A stretch of 64,000 nucleotides of DNA, taken from assembly GCF_005160265.1 (NCBI RefSeq), contig NZ_CP039865.1, forward strand, positions 892,828 through 956,827. Direction: 5' to 3'. Numbering within the stretch: the first letter of the stretch is position 1; every line of letters starts with the position of its first letter. A program made the position numbers and the translations under genes. Below, piece after piece: positions 25,575-35,930 of this stretch. Below the pieces are notes generated by a model. That model was not told where the DNA came from. It did no database searches and worked only from the letters and a program-made list of their open reading frames with translations. This stretch comes from Phreatobacter aquaticus (lineage in GTDB: Bacteria; Pseudomonadota; Alphaproteobacteria; Rhizobiales; Phreatobacteraceae).

Positions 25575-27158
25575 ATGGTCCAGACGCTGAACCGCCGCAA
25601 CCTCCTCACCATCGCCGCAGCCGCGGGGCTTGCGCCTGTCCTGTCCGGCGAAACCGCGGCCGCCACGCCGCTGAAATTCGGTCCGGCACGCGCCTTTTCC
25701 TACGATGACCTGAAGACCATGGCGCGCGAGCGTGCGGCCAAGCCCTATGTCGCGCCGCCGCGGCCCAATCCAGAGATCGTCCAGCGGATCGATTACGACA
25801 ATCACGGCAAGCTGCGCTTCGACAAGGATGTCGCGTTGTTCGGGTCAGGCCCCGGCGCCTATCCCGTCACATTCCAGCATGTCGGCCGCTATTTCCCCAA
25901 GACCGTGCGCATGTATGCGCTGGCCAACAACCAGGCCCGCGAGGTGCTCTACGATCCCCGCTACTTCACGATTTCTGCGGATCATCCGGCAGCCCCCCTG
26001 CCCGCCGAACCCTCAGCCTTTGCCGGGCTCTGGCTCCAGGAGGCGAAGTCGGGCGACTGGAAGAAGCAGGAGCCCTGGGCGACCTGGCTCGGTGCCTCCT
26101 ATTTCCGCGGTGTCGGCGAGCTCGGGCAGGTTGGGCTCTCTGCGCGCGGCCTGGCGCTCTCGCCCGGCCAGGGCCCCGGCCCCGAGGAGTTCCCAGACTT
26201 CGTCGCCTTCTGGATCGCCCCCGCCGAGACAGACGCCGATCCTGTCACGCTCTATGCGCTGATGGATTCGCCCTCGCTCTCGGGCGCCTACCGGTTCCAG
26301 TGCCGCCGCACCACCGGCGTCATCATGGATATCGAGGCGACCTTGAGCTTCCGCGCACGCGTCGCCCATGTCGGCATCGCGCCGCTCACTTCCATGTACT
26401 GGTATTCCGAGACGGCCTCCTCCCGCACGATCGACTGGCGTCCCGAGGTCCACGACAGCGACGGCCTCGCGATCTGGACCGGCGCCGGCGAGCGCATCTG
26501 GCGCCCGCTCAACAATCCGCCGCGCACCATGACCTCGAGCTTCGTCGATGCCGCCCCGCGCGGCTTCGGTCTGCTCCAGCGCGACCGCGAGTTCCTGCAC
26601 TATCTCGACGGCGTCAAATACGAGAAGCGGCCATCGGCCTGGGTCGAGCCGCTGGGCGACTGGGGACGCGGCGCGGTTCAGCTTGTCGAGCTCAACACCG
26701 ACGACGAGATCCACGACAATATCGTCGCCATGTGGGTGCCCGAGACGGCGGCCGAACCCGGCCAATCCCGCGAATATCGCTACCGGCTGCACTGGCTCGC
26801 CGACGAGCCCTATGCGACGCCGCTCGCCCGCGTCGTGGCGACCCGTCTCGGCCGTGGCGGCCAGCCCGGACAGCCGCGGCCTCAGGGCGTGCGCAAGTTC
26901 CTGGTCGAGTTCAAGGGTGGGCCACTCACCAATCTGCCCAAGGGCACGATCCCCGAGCCGGTGCTCTCAGCCTCGCGCGGCACGTTCGGTGAGTACAAAT
27001 ATACCGAGGCCGTGCCCAACGACGTGCCCGGCCATTGGCGCACCCAGTTCGACCTCAAGGTCGAGGGCAATGACCCGGTCGAGATGCGCTGCTTCCTGAA
27101 GGTGGGAGACCAGGTGGCGTCCGAGACCTGGCTTTACCAGTACCATCCGGGCGCGTGA
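25575..27158 (+). CDS. opgD: Periplasmic glucan biosynthesis protein, OpgD/MdoD-like
   Basis: Osmoregulated periplasmic glucan family (OpgG/OpgD). A twin-arginine signal (TLNRRNLLTIAAAAGLAPV, residues 4-22) precedes a 500-residue domain with FSYDDLKTMARERAAKPYV, IDYDNHGKLRFDKDVALF, GASYFRGVGELGQVGLSARG and SMYWYSETASSRTIDWRPEVHDSDGL split into conserved blocks. The Tat signal favours OpgD over OpgG, since E. coli OpgD is Tat-exported. 527 residues, complete. No opgH homologue is adjacent. ATG 25575 is the first codon giving an intact signal peptide. Confidence 0.92.
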   Translation: MVQTLNRRNLLTIAAAAGLAPVLSGETAAATPLKFGPARAFSYDDLKTMARERAAKPYVAPPRPNPEIVQRIDYDNHGKLRFDKDVALFGSGPGAYPVTFQHVGRYFPKTVRMYALANNQAREVLYDPRYFTISADHPAAPLPAEPSAFAGLWLQEAKSGDWKKQEPWATWLGASYFRGVGELGQVGLSARGLALSPGQGPGPEEFPDFVAFWIAPAETDADPVTLYALMDSPSLSGAYRFQCRRTTGVIMDIEATLSFRARVAHVGIAPLTSMYWYSETASSRTIDWRPEVHDSDGLAIWTGAGERIWRPLNNPPRTMTSSFVDAAPRGFGLLQRDREFLHYLDGVKYEKRPSAWVEPLGDWGRGAVQLVELNTDDEIHDNIVAMWVPETAAEPGQSREYRYRLHWLADEPYATPLARVVATRLGRGGQPGQPRPQGVRKFLVEFKGGPLTNLPKGTIPEPVLSASRGTFGEYKYTEAVPNDVPGHWRTQFDLKVEGNDPVEMRCFLKVGDQVASETWLYQYHPGA

Positions 27159-27197
27159 GCGGAGCAGGCACGAGCGCCGCTCCGAGCACAGTCTTGC

Positions 27198-27293
27198 CGT
27201 CATGGCCGGGCTTGTCCCGGCCATCCACGCCTTTGGCATTGCCAACCAACTCTGGGAAGTCGTGGATGCCCGCCACAAGGGCGGGCATGACGG
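27198..27293. repeat. Intergenic repeat family A, copy 2
   Basis: Starts CGTCATGGCCGGGCTTGTCC and ends GCGGGCATGACGG, matching the 5861-5950 element at both ends with a diverged centre. It contains the same two hairpins. It lies between the convergent opgD and pbpC genes and may double as their transcription end. Confidence 0.8.
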
Positions 27294-27318
27294 TCAGAGC
27301 AATCCGGGCGCCTGATCC

Positions 27319-29376
27319 CTATTCCACCCGCACCGTGACGCTGGCACTGCGGCCCTCGGCATCGATCACCGACAGGGTGGTGAAGCCGGGCCCATCCGGC
27401 GAGACGATCGCCTGCCGCTGGACGCCGAAACGCGAGACGGGCCGGCCGTCCATCAGCATGGTGAAGGGCGGACGCCCCCCGGTCGTCCGCACAGCCAGCG
27501 GTTCCATTTCGCCGCGCGCCGCGCCGAGATCGACGCGCACGCCGTCCGGCGGGAAGGCGATCTTCAGGTCGCGGGTATCGTCGGCAGCCTCGCGCGCCGG
27601 GCCGAAGCGGCGAAGTGGCGGCGGCAATTGCGTGTTGGAGACGACCGGTGCCGAGGCCGGCCGCGGCGGCAAGGCCGCATAGGGCCCGAGCCGCGCAAAG
27701 GCATCGAACAGGATCGGCGCAGCCGAGACGCGGCCAGTGATCCCCGGCACCGACGAGCCATCCGGCCGCCCCACCCAGACCGCCACCGTCCGCTGGCCGT
27801 CGAAGCCAATCGCCCAGGCGTCGCGGAAGCCATAGGACGTACCGGTCTTGAACGCGTAGCGGCCAGTGACTGAGGCCTCCGGGGCCGGAGCATCGGTGAG
27901 GATGTCGCCGACCTGCCAGGCTGCCGCCTCTTCGGTCAGCGGCCGACCCGGTTGAGGAACGGCGGCATCACGGCGTTCGAAGATCGGCGGCATCTCGCCA
28001 CCACGCGCCAGTCCCGCATAGAGCGCGGCGAGATCGACCAAACGCAGGCCGAGACCACCGAGGCCAATGGCGAGCCCCGGCACTTCGCCCCGCGGCAGGG
28101 CCGGACGGACGCCAGCCTGTTCCATCCGCGAATAGAAGCGCTGCGGCCCGACAGCTTCGAGCAGGGCCACCGCCGGCACATTCAGCGACATCTGCAGCGC
28201 TGTCCGCGTCGAGACCGTGCCCTGATAGCCACGGTCGAAATTGGCCGGCGCATAGGTGCCGAACCGCGACGGACGGTCCTCGATCAGGGTCTCGGGATGC
28301 GCGAGGCCATTCTCATAGGCCAGCGCATAGATGAAGGGCTTCAGCGTCGAGCCCGGCGAGCGGATCGCCCGCGTCATGTCGACGGAGCCCTGACGCTCCG
28401 TATCGAGCGGATCGGCTGCACCGACGCGGGCAATGACCTCGCCGGTATGGTGGTCGAGCGCGACGATGGCGCCGGACATCTTGGCGCCAAGCGCCCTGAC
28501 GCGATCGCGGAGCAGCGTCTCCAGCCCTTCCTGCACGGTACGATCGAACGTCATGCGATGGACCCGCCGCGCCGGATCGGCCGCAACCGCTTCCGACGCT
28601 GCATGCCAGGCAAAGACCGGCATCTGCCGGCGCGCCACAGGCACCCGCTCGGCCTTGCCGGCTTCCACCTGCTCGGGCTTCAGGACGCCGGCGAGCAGCA
28701 TGCGGTCGAGCACGCGGTCGCGCGCCCGACGGGCCCGCTCGGGGAAGCGATCGGGACGCCGCGTTTCCGGTGCTTGCGGCAGCGCCACCAGCAGCGCCGC
28801 CTCGCCCGGCGACAGACGGCGCGGCTCCTTGCCGAAATAGGCGAGCGATGCCGCGCGGATACCCTCGACATTGCCGCCATAGGGCGCAAGCGACAGATAG
28901 AGATCGAGCATGCCCTGCTTGCCGATGGCGCGCTCCAGCCGGATCGCCCGCGCCATTTCGCGCAGCTTCACCGCGATCGACCTGCCATCCTCGCGCTTGT
29001 CGATCAGCCGCACCACCTGCATCGACAGGGTCGAGCCGCCGGACACGATCCGCCCGCTGGTCAGCCGCTGACCGGCCGCGCGCATGAGTGCGAGGGGATC
29101 GACACCGGGATGGCGGTCAAAACGGCGGTCCTCGTAGGCCGCGAGCATGCGCAGGAACAGCGGATCGACATCGGCCACCCGGCCGGGGAAGCGCCACATG
29201 TCGTCATCGGTCTGGAACGGACGAAGCAGCCGGCCGTTGCGGTCGACCACCTCGCGCGAATAGGGCGTGTCGGCCCCGTCGGGGCCGAGGCCGGCCTGCC
29301 AGAACACGATACCGCCCGCGAACCCGGCGAGCACAAGCCCGCCGGTGCCGAGGGCCAGGATGCGCCTGAGCCTCAC
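27319..29376 (-). CDS. pbpC: Penicillin-binding protein 1C
   Basis: Bifunctional class A PBP of the 1C type, 685 residues. After a short cytoplasmic RLRRI and one membrane helix (about residues 6-27), the transglycosylase domain shows LRMLAAYEDRRFDRHPGVD and GGSTLSMQVVRLIDKRE. The transpeptidase domain has the SxxK serine in IRSPGSTLKPFIYALAYEN, SLN in LQMSLNVPAV and KTGTS. The C-terminal beta-sandwich (PBP1C domain) ends the protein. It starts with GTG 29376, overlapping the alpha-2-macroglobulin stop (GTGA), so translation is coupled. Such pairing suggests cooperation: repair of the wall where a protease trap is deployed. Confidence 0.95.
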   Translation of the reverse strand: MRLRRILALGTGGLVLAGFAGGIVFWQAGLGPDGADTPYSREVVDRNGRLLRPFQTDDDMWRFPGRVADVDPLFLRMLAAYEDRRFDRHPGVDPLALMRAAGQRLTSGRIVSGGSTLSMQVVRLIDKREDGRSIAVKLREMARAIRLERAIGKQGMLDLYLSLAPYGGNVEGIRAASLAYFGKEPRRLSPGEAALLVALPQAPETRRPDRFPERARRARDRVLDRMLLAGVLKPEQVEAGKAERVPVARRQMPVFAWHAASEAVAADPARRVHRMTFDRTVQEGLETLLRDRVRALGAKMSGAIVALDHHTGEVIARVGAADPLDTERQGSVDMTRAIRSPGSTLKPFIYALAYENGLAHPETLIEDRPSRFGTYAPANFDRGYQGTVSTRTALQMSLNVPAVALLEAVGPQRFYSRMEQAGVRPALPRGEVPGLAIGLGGLGLRLVDLAALYAGLARGGEMPPIFERRDAAVPQPGRPLTEEAAAWQVGDILTDAPAPEASVTGRYAFKTGTSYGFRDAWAIGFDGQRTVAVWVGRPDGSSVPGITGRVSAAPILFDAFARLGPYAALPPRPASAPVVSNTQLPPPLRRFGPAREAADDTRDLKIAFPPDGVRVDLGAARGEMEPLAVRTTGGRPPFTMLMDGRPVSRFGVQRQAIVSPDGPGFTTLSVIDAEGRSASVTVRVE

Positions 29377-32300
29377 GGGGCGGTGCCCGTCACCTCGGCC
29401 TGGCTCACCGCGGTGCGCGCCGAGCGCTCGGGCCGGTACATGTCCTCGATAGTGGCTGGTGGCACGACATAGCGCCCTGGCGTCACCGCGCGGATCATGT
29501 AGGCGACCTGCCACGAGGCCTTGGCGCCGGACGAGCGCGTATAGGCGGCCATGAACCTGTCATCGCGGAACGCCTTGTAGTCGGGTTGCACCTCCTCCGG
29601 TGACAGCCAGCGGAGCGCCGAGGTCTCGGCCGAGGCAATCAGGCTCGGATTGTCGATCTCGAACCCTGCCGGCAGCCGGTCGACCAGCATGATCTGGCCG
29701 AGTTGCGGCTGCGCCTCGGTGATGTTCAGCACCACCACAAGCCGCGTGCCCTGAGCCACCCGCGCGATGTCGACGGGACGGCCGTCCAGCGTCATGTAGC
29801 GGCGCTGGAGCTGAAAGCCTGCCGCCAGAGGCGGCTCGGGCGTGGCAGGCGTGCCCATGGCAGTCACCACGGCGCGCACGGCCTCCGGGCCGGTGTTGCG
29901 GAGCTGCAGGCCGGCCGCGACCTCGTCGGACCGCAAGGTGCGCGCAAGCGCGCCCTGATGGGCCTGGCCCCCGACCTCGAGCGAGATGCGCTTGGCATCC
30001 TCGATCAGCGCCTGTGCCGCCAGAACCAGCCAGACCTTCTCCTGGGTGGAGAGGTAGCGGGCGCGGGCGCGCAGGTCCTCGACGACGCGCTGGGCATCGG
30101 CGACGATCTGCCGGTTGACCCGGCCTTCGACACCCAGCGCCATGAGCGCTGCGGCATCGCGCAGACGCGAGCCATAGTCATAGCGGCCGAGATCGGTCTG
30201 CTGGTTGGAGCGCAGCATGGTGACGGCGGAGCGGAACACCCGCTCGGCGCGGCCGCCATCGCCCATCAGCGCGAGTGCCGCCGCGATCTGGCCGCGCGCG
30301 ACCGGCGTGCCGATGTCGTTCAGCTGCGTATCGGCAAGCCAGCGAAGCTCCGAGAGCGAGCCACGCCCGGCGCGCGCCAGGACGTAATGGGCATAGGCGA
30401 GATCCATGCCCTTGTTGTCGCCGACGCCATTGGTGGAGACGACCAGCGTGCGCAGCCGTTCGATGGCCGACTGGAAGGCGGCGGTGGGAACGCCATAGCC
30501 CTTCTCGCGAGCCCGCGAGAGGAAGTCGGTGACATAGGCGTCGAGCCAGGCGTCCTCGCCGGTGCCCGCCGACCAGAGGCCGAACGAGCCGGCGCCGGAC
30601 TGGCGCGACAGGATCCGCTCGATCGAGTCGCGGATGCGGTCGGCCACCGGGGTCTCGAGGCCGAGGCCGCCTTCGGCCGCCGCCAGCACGTCGAGATAGA
30701 GGAGCGGCAGGGCGCGCGAGGTGATCTGCTCGGAGCATCCAAACGGATAGCGATCAAGCGCCAGGATCAGGCCCGGCACATCGATCGCCGTCGACGGGCT
30801 GACCGAGACGGCCACCTTGGCGGAACCCGGCACGAAGTCGGTGAGAAGATCGCCCGAGATCGTCACGCCCTCGCCGGGCGCCATGGTCATGACCGTCCGC
30901 CTCGAAATGTCCGGCAGCGCAGGCCTGACGCCGAGCGAATAGCGCGATGTGACATCGAGCCCGTTCGGTCCCGTCAGGCGAACGCCCAGCCGCCCGATTC
31001 CGAGGCCCGAGGCCGAGAGCGGCAGCGACACCGATCCGCGCCCGCCGCCGGCGGCGAGCCGCACATTGGCCGTGGTCTGGGCGAGCTGCAGCGGGCCGTC
31101 AGGCGTCACCGTCAGGCGGTACTCGCCGGCCGGCGCCTCGGCATTGACGAGGTCGAGCCTGAGCGTGCCGCGATCGGCATGGCCGAGCACACGCGGCAAG
31201 GTCGCCGTCACGACGACCGGATCGCGCGAGATGACATCGCGCTGGGCCGAGCCATGCTTGGTCGTGGTCCAGGCCATGGCCATGAGCCTGACCGTGCCGT
31301 TGAAGTCGGGAATGTCGAAGACCGCCTCGGCCTTGCCGTCGGGGCCGACGGTCAGGATGCCGGAGAACATCGACAGAGGTTCCTGAGCGGGAGGCGCCGC
31401 CGTGAAGCGCCGGCCGGCATCGTCGCCACCGGAGCGGATCGAGCCGCGCCCGGCCGACATGCCGTCGATCAGCAGGCCATAGAGATCGCGCACCTCGGCC
31501 GAAAGCCGGCGCTGCCCGAGGTAGTAATCGTCAGGCTTCGGCGCCTGGTAATCGGTAACTGTGAGGATGCCGAGATCGACGGCAGCAACCGTCACGTGGG
31601 CCTGGTCGCCGGGCTGCAGCCCCTCGACACGGACCGGCACGCGCAGCGCTGTGCGGGGCGCGATCTTCTCCGGAACATCGAGTGATACCTTCAGGCGCCG
31701 CACGTCGGTATCGACGCCGAACCAGGCGAGACCGATGGACCGGCCCGGCATGCGCGAGGCCGCGACATCCAGCGGACGGCGCAGGAACACCGTCGCATAG
31801 GCCCCGGCCCCCCAGTCCGAACCCACAGGGACCGTGATCTTGCTATGGCCCTGCGGGACCTCCACCGTCCGCTCGGAATGGAGCTTGTCTCCCAGCACGG
31901 CCACCGTGGCCGTGCCGGCAAAGCGCGCATTGATCGACACCGTCATTGTCTCGCCGGAGCGATAGGACGGCTTGTCGAGGCTCATTTCCAGAACATCGGG
32001 CGTATCGGCGGTGCCGCCGGCGCCATAGCCTGACTCGAAGATCGCGGTCGAAACGGGACCGGCGAGATCGCCGCCCGCCGTCACTTCGAGGCGATACTTG
32101 CCCCACGGCACCGGCACGTTGACGCGGCCGGCCTGGGCCGCCGTCACCTGGACCTGACCATCGGCAATGCGCCGCGTCGTGGTGATCGCCTGACTGTCCC
32201 AGCCGAGCGATCCGCGGGTCCAGACCCAGCGGGTCTCGAGCTTCAGGAGCTGCCAGTTGAGCTGGCCGGCGGTGCGGGTGCGGCCATTGGCGGCAACCGA

Positions 32301-34796
32301 GATCACCTCGAAGCTTGCGGTGTCGTTTTCGGCAACCCGGTCATCCTCGAACAGCGGCTTGATGCCGATGAGCGGCGTTCCCGGCAGAACCGGCACGGTG
32401 ACGCGACGCTCGACGGCGCGCCCACCCGGCTCGGCGACGCGCACCTGAAGCCGCGCGGACAAGGGACGCGTCGTGTCGCCAATGCGCGGCAGCCGCCCGG
32501 AGATCTGGGTCTTGCCGGTCTCCCCGGTATTCAGCCCGTCAGCCAGCGGCTCGCGGTCGCGCTTCACCTCCTCGTCGCCGAGGCCGAAGCGGAAGCCTGC
32601 GAAGTCCGGCAGGCTCTGGGTCGTCTCCAGCACCACCTCGCCCTCGATGCCCAGATTGGCGGCTGGCATGCCGAAGAGGTAGCGGGCGTCGAGGCCGGCC
32701 GTGAAGGCCTGGTTCGGCGTCAGGCGCTGCTCGGTCGGGGTCAGGTCGAAGGCGATGCGGTCGGGGACGAAGTCCTCGACCATGAAGCGCACCTCGCCCG
32801 CGGCGGGGCCGCGCGCATCGGTGATGGCGCGAATGCGCCAGGTGCCGGTCGGCGCCGACGAGACGATCGGGATGGCGACGGCACGGGCGCCAGCACCCTG
32901 GTCCTGGGTGACGATGCGGCGATATTCGACGCCATCGGGACGCTCGACCACCAGGGTCAGCGGCATGCCGGTGACGGCGTCGCCCTTGGCATCGCGGAGC
33001 AGGGTCGTCAGGTGGACCGTCTCACCTGGGCGATAGATGCCGCGCTCGGGCACCAGGAAGGCGTCGAGCGGCCCGGAGACCTCACGACCCGACACGCCGC
33101 GATCCGACAGGTCGAATGCGGGCTGGCGCAGGTTGAGGAAGGCATAGTCGCCCTGTGCCGTGGTTGCGACCAGCAGCGCCGGCTGCAAGGCGCCCTCGCC
33201 GCGGGTCAGGCCCGGTTCGAACCGGACATGACCGCTGGCGTCGGTGCGCTTGGTGGCAAGGATCTCGTTGTTGCGGGCGACCAGCCGCACCTCGGTCTCG
33301 CCGAGCGGCTTGGCTGAATTCAGCGAATGGACGAAGCCATGGACCCCATCGACACCGGACATGGCCGTGAGGCCGAGATCGGAGACGATGAACCACTGGG
33401 CCACCAGGCCAGCGCTCGAATCCTCGTCGCCATCGGCGCGGCGCTGGGCATTGGTCGGCTTCGCCGTGATGACATAGACGCCGGGCTCCAGCGTGCGCAC
33501 CGCCTCGTCGATCGGGAAGGCTGTGGTCACGTCGGCGTTCAGCCGGTTCTCGGTCGTAAGCTTGCCCTTCCAGGCCGACATGCCGCGTTCGCGGATCAGC
33601 GTCTGCAGCTCATAGCCGTCGAGCGGCTTGGGGAAGTCTTCGGCAACGGTCTGGGCAATCGAGCGATCGCCGAGCCGGACGATCTCGACATTGATGGAAT
33701 CGAGATTGACGCTGATGACCGGAATGCCGCGCTGGCCGGACCGCGGCAGCACATAGGCGCGCCCCGAGAAGCGCACCGACGGCGTGCGGTCACGGACGTA
33801 GACGCTGACATCGATGTTGCGGGTGATCGTTTCCGAGGCGATCTCGGAGGGCAGGCCCTCGCGCAGCTGGAACGTGTAGCGCTCGCCGTGGCGCAGTCCG
33901 TCCACGCAGATCTGCCGGTCCTCGACGGTGATCGGCGGATTGGCGACACCGGTCTGGCGCACGAACGGCGCGAAATCAGTGCGGCCGCGGCGCAGGTTCT
34001 CGGTGAAGATGAAACAGGCGCGCGGGCGCGTGCCGTCGGAATCGATCTTGGTCTCGCGCAGGCGGAAGCCATATTGATCGCGCAGACGCTGATAGGCCTC
34101 GCGCGCCTCCGGCGTGTCCCGGGCATCGACCACGGCGCGGGCCGCGTCGATCGCCGGACGCCATTGCTGCTGGGCCATCAGCAACTGGCGCACCTGCGCC
34201 AAGGCGAAGGCCTCCTCGTTGCGGTTCTGCGAGCGCCGGTAGGCATAGAACGCGGCCCCCATGGAATCGTCGCGAAGCTGCTGGCGCTCTTGCCACTGCT
34301 CGCTGCGGATGGCGGCAAGCATCTGGGAAAGGCGCACCCAGGGCGCCGTATCCGGCTGCGAGCGGAGCGCAATCGCTTCCCAGAACCGGGCAGCGGCACG
34401 GAAATCGCCGCGGGTCGAAGCAGCATCGGCATCGCGGCGGATATCGCCGACCGGACGGGTATCGTTGGTCGACTTGCGGGCAAGCGACACCTCGAACCGG
34501 CGGCCAAGCTCGACGAGATCGTCGCGCTGGAAGGCGCGGAGCGGCGGGCCTGGGGGCGGAGCGGCGGGACGCTGGCCCTGGACGCCAGGCTGCACATTGG
34601 ACGGACCGGCCGCAGGCGGGCGGGGCGCCGGCACCTGGGCGAGATCGACGAGCTCAGGCTCGGATTGGTCGGATACCGCCGCACTGGGGGGAGTCACGGG
34701 GGCATTCTGGGCCAGAGCGTTCAGACTGCCGCCAAGCGCGAGGCCAGCGACGATGACGAACGGCCCCGCGGCCGCAAGAAGACCTCGGATGCGCAT
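29373..34796 (-). CDS. Bacterial alpha-2-macroglobulin (YfhM-like)
   Basis: A 1,807-residue periplasmic protease trap. A Sec signal peptide (residues 1-29, ending LNALAQ) is followed by a long proline-rich linker and the MG-domain series; MG-like motifs include FLVPERGIYRPGETVHLTTL and DFVPDRIAFDL. The thioester motif CSEQ lies in YPFGCSEQITSRALPLLYLD near residue 1353, so it should covalently trap attacking proteases. No lipobox cysteine is visible, unlike E. coli YfhM, so membrane attachment may be through the uncleaved signal or absent. It overlaps pbpC by four bases. Confidence 0.93.
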   Translation of the reverse strand: MRIRGLLAAAGPFVIVAGLALGGSLNALAQNAPVTPPSAAVSDQSEPELVDLAQVPAPRPPAAGPSNVQPGVQGQRPAAPPPGPPLRAFQRDDLVELGRRFEVSLARKSTNDTRPVGDIRRDADAASTRGDFRAAARFWEAIALRSQPDTAPWVRLSQMLAAIRSEQWQERQQLRDDSMGAAFYAYRRSQNRNEEAFALAQVRQLLMAQQQWRPAIDAARAVVDARDTPEAREAYQRLRDQYGFRLRETKIDSDGTRPRACFIFTENLRRGRTDFAPFVRQTGVANPPITVEDRQICVDGLRHGERYTFQLREGLPSEIASETITRNIDVSVYVRDRTPSVRFSGRAYVLPRSGQRGIPVISVNLDSINVEIVRLGDRSIAQTVAEDFPKPLDGYELQTLIRERGMSAWKGKLTTENRLNADVTTAFPIDEAVRTLEPGVYVITAKPTNAQRRADGDEDSSAGLVAQWFIVSDLGLTAMSGVDGVHGFVHSLNSAKPLGETEVRLVARNNEILATKRTDASGHVRFEPGLTRGEGALQPALLVATTAQGDYAFLNLRQPAFDLSDRGVSGREVSGPLDAFLVPERGIYRPGETVHLTTLLRDAKGDAVTGMPLTLVVERPDGVEYRRIVTQDQGAGARAVAIPIVSSAPTGTWRIRAITDARGPAAGEVRFMVEDFVPDRIAFDLTPTEQRLTPNQAFTAGLDARYLFGMPAANLGIEGEVVLETTQSLPDFAGFRFGLGDEEVKRDREPLADGLNTGETGKTQISGRLPRIGDTTRPLSARLQVRVAEPGGRAVERRVTVPVLPGTPLIGIKPLFEDDRVAENDTASFEVISVAANGRTRTAGQLNWQLLKLETRWVWTRGSLGWDSQAITTTRRIADGQVQVTAAQAGRVNVPVPWGKYRLEVTAGGDLAGPVSTAIFESGYGAGGTADTPDVLEMSLDKPSYRSGETMTVSINARFAGTATVAVLGDKLHSERTVEVPQGHSKITVPVGSDWGAGAYATVFLRRPLDVAASRMPGRSIGLAWFGVDTDVRRLKVSLDVPEKIAPRTALRVPVRVEGLQPGDQAHVTVAAVDLGILTVTDYQAPKPDDYYLGQRRLSAEVRDLYGLLIDGMSAGRGSIRSGGDDAGRRFTAAPPAQEPLSMFSGILTVGPDGKAEAVFDIPDFNGTVRLMAMAWTTTKHGSAQRDVISRDPVVVTATLPRVLGHADRGTLRLDLVNAEAPAGEYRLTVTPDGPLQLAQTTANVRLAAGGGRGSVSLPLSASGLGIGRLGVRLTGPNGLDVTSRYSLGVRPALPDISRRTVMTMAPGEGVTISGDLLTDFVPGSAKVAVSVSPSTAIDVPGLILALDRYPFGCSEQITSRALPLLYLDVLAAAEGGLGLETPVADRIRDSIERILSRQSGAGSFGLWSAGTGEDAWLDAYVTDFLSRAREKGYGVPTAAFQSAIERLRTLVVSTNGVGDNKGMDLAYAHYVLARAGRGSLSELRWLADTQLNDIGTPVARGQIAAALALMGDGGRAERVFRSAVTMLRSNQQTDLGRYDYGSRLRDAAALMALGVEGRVNRQIVADAQRVVEDLRARARYLSTQEKVWLVLAAQALIEDAKRISLEVGGQAHQGALARTLRSDEVAAGLQLRNTGPEAVRAVVTAMGTPATPEPPLAAGFQLQRRYMTLDGRPVDIARVAQGTRLVVVLNITEAQPQLGQIMLVDRLPAGFEIDNPSLIASAETSALRWLSPEEVQPDYKAFRDDRFMAAYTRSSGAKASWQVAYMIRAVTPGRYVVPPATIEDMYRPERSARTAVSQAEVTGTAP

Positions 34797-34927
34797 GGTT
34801 CTAATCCCTTCGCGCGTCCCGACGCCCCCGGCGGTCGCGCGACCGGAGTGGACCATCAGGCTGACTCTACGGCAATCAGGAGAGATACGGGCTTGTCCTG
34901 ATTCCCGTCTCCGCCTTCCGCACCAGG

Positions 34928-35908
34928 TTACTGTCGTTCGATGCCCGCGTCGGCGATCATCTTCGCCCAGTTGACCAGCTGGTCCTTGACGAACTGGCCG
35001 AGCTCTTCGGGCGTGCCGGAAAAGGCATCGAAGCCGATATCGGCAAAGCGCTTCTGGTTTGCGGGCTCGGTGGCGATGGCCTGCAATTCCTTGTTGAGGC
35101 GCTGAACGACATCGGTCGGCGTCTTCGCCGGTGCAAACACGCCGTTCCAGGAGGTGATGTCGAAACCGGCAATGCCCGCTTCCTGCATCGAGGGGAGCGT
35201 CGGCAGCAGCTTGGAGCGCTCCATGGTGGTCACAGCCAGCGCCTTCAGCGCACCCGCCTGCACCTGGGTCAGCGCTGCGGTGATGTCGACGAACATCATG
35301 GAAATGCGTCCGCCGATGATGTCGGTGATGGCCGGCGGCGTCGACCGGAACGGCACATGCAGCACGTCGATGCCCGCCCGCTTGAGGAAGGTCGCGCCCG
35401 CGACGATGCCGGTGGAATTGCCGCTGGCATAGGTGAGCTTGCCGGGATTGGCCTTGGCGTGGGCCACCAGTTCCGCGACCGAATTCGCCGGCAGCTTCGG
35501 ATCGATCACGAGCATGAAGGGCAGGTTGCCCATGCGGGCGATCGGGGCAAAATCCGCCACCGGGTCATAGGTCATCGTCTTCAGCAGGCTCGGATTGGCC
35601 GAGTGACTGGTGTTTGTCGTCATGAACAGCGTGTAACCGTCGGGCGCGGAGCGGGCGACGAAGGTCGCGGCCACCGAGCCGTTGGCGCCCGCCCGGTTTT
35701 CTACCACGACGCCCTGGCCGAGACGCTGGCCAAGCTGTTCGGCCACGATGCGCGCCACCGTGTCGGTGCCGCTGCCGGCGGCGAAGGGCACGATCATCGA
35801 TATGGGACGCTCGGGATAGGCAGCGCGCGCCGGGGCAGTGCCGGCTCCCAGCGCGGCAAGGCCGGCCAGCACCGTTCGCCGGTCAAGCGGCGTTGAAGAT
35901 GTGGTCAT
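34928..35908 (-). CDS. Bug-family (TctC) tripartite tricarboxylate-type solute-binding protein
   Basis: A 326-residue extracytoplasmic solute receptor. A twin-arginine-like signal (LDRRTVLAGLAALGAG, residues 8-23) precedes the mature YPERPISMIVPFAAGSGTD with the Bug-type phosphate/carboxylate loop, VVVENRAGANGSVAA, PDGYTLFMTTNTSH and HVPFRSTPPAITDIIGG. The membrane partners TctA/TctB are not nearby, as is common for Bug proteins. It sits with a cupin, isomerase, SDR and amidohydrolase, so the ligand may be a ring-derived carboxylate. ATG 35908 chosen over an earlier codon because of the intact signal. Confidence 0.9.
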   Translation of the reverse strand: MTTSSTPLDRRTVLAGLAALGAGTAPARAAYPERPISMIVPFAAGSGTDTVARIVAEQLGQRLGQGVVVENRAGANGSVAATFVARSAPDGYTLFMTTNTSHSANPSLLKTMTYDPVADFAPIARMGNLPFMLVIDPKLPANSVAELVAHAKANPGKLTYASGNSTGIVAGATFLKRAGIDVLHVPFRSTPPAITDIIGGRISMMFVDITAALTQVQAGALKALAVTTMERSKLLPTLPSMQEAGIAGFDITSWNGVFAPAKTPTDVVQRLNKELQAIATEPANQKRFADIGFDAFSGTPEELGQFVKDQLVNWAKMIADAGIERQ

Positions 35909-35930
35909 GGTGGACGGTTCCTCCGGGAAC

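Noticed and set aside
29703-31685. A 660-codon open frame on the plus strand opposite the alpha-2-macroglobulin gene.
   Set aside because: Composition is His/Arg/Gln-rich and matches no family; it is a consequence of GC-biased codon use on the real gene, which has clear domain signatures.
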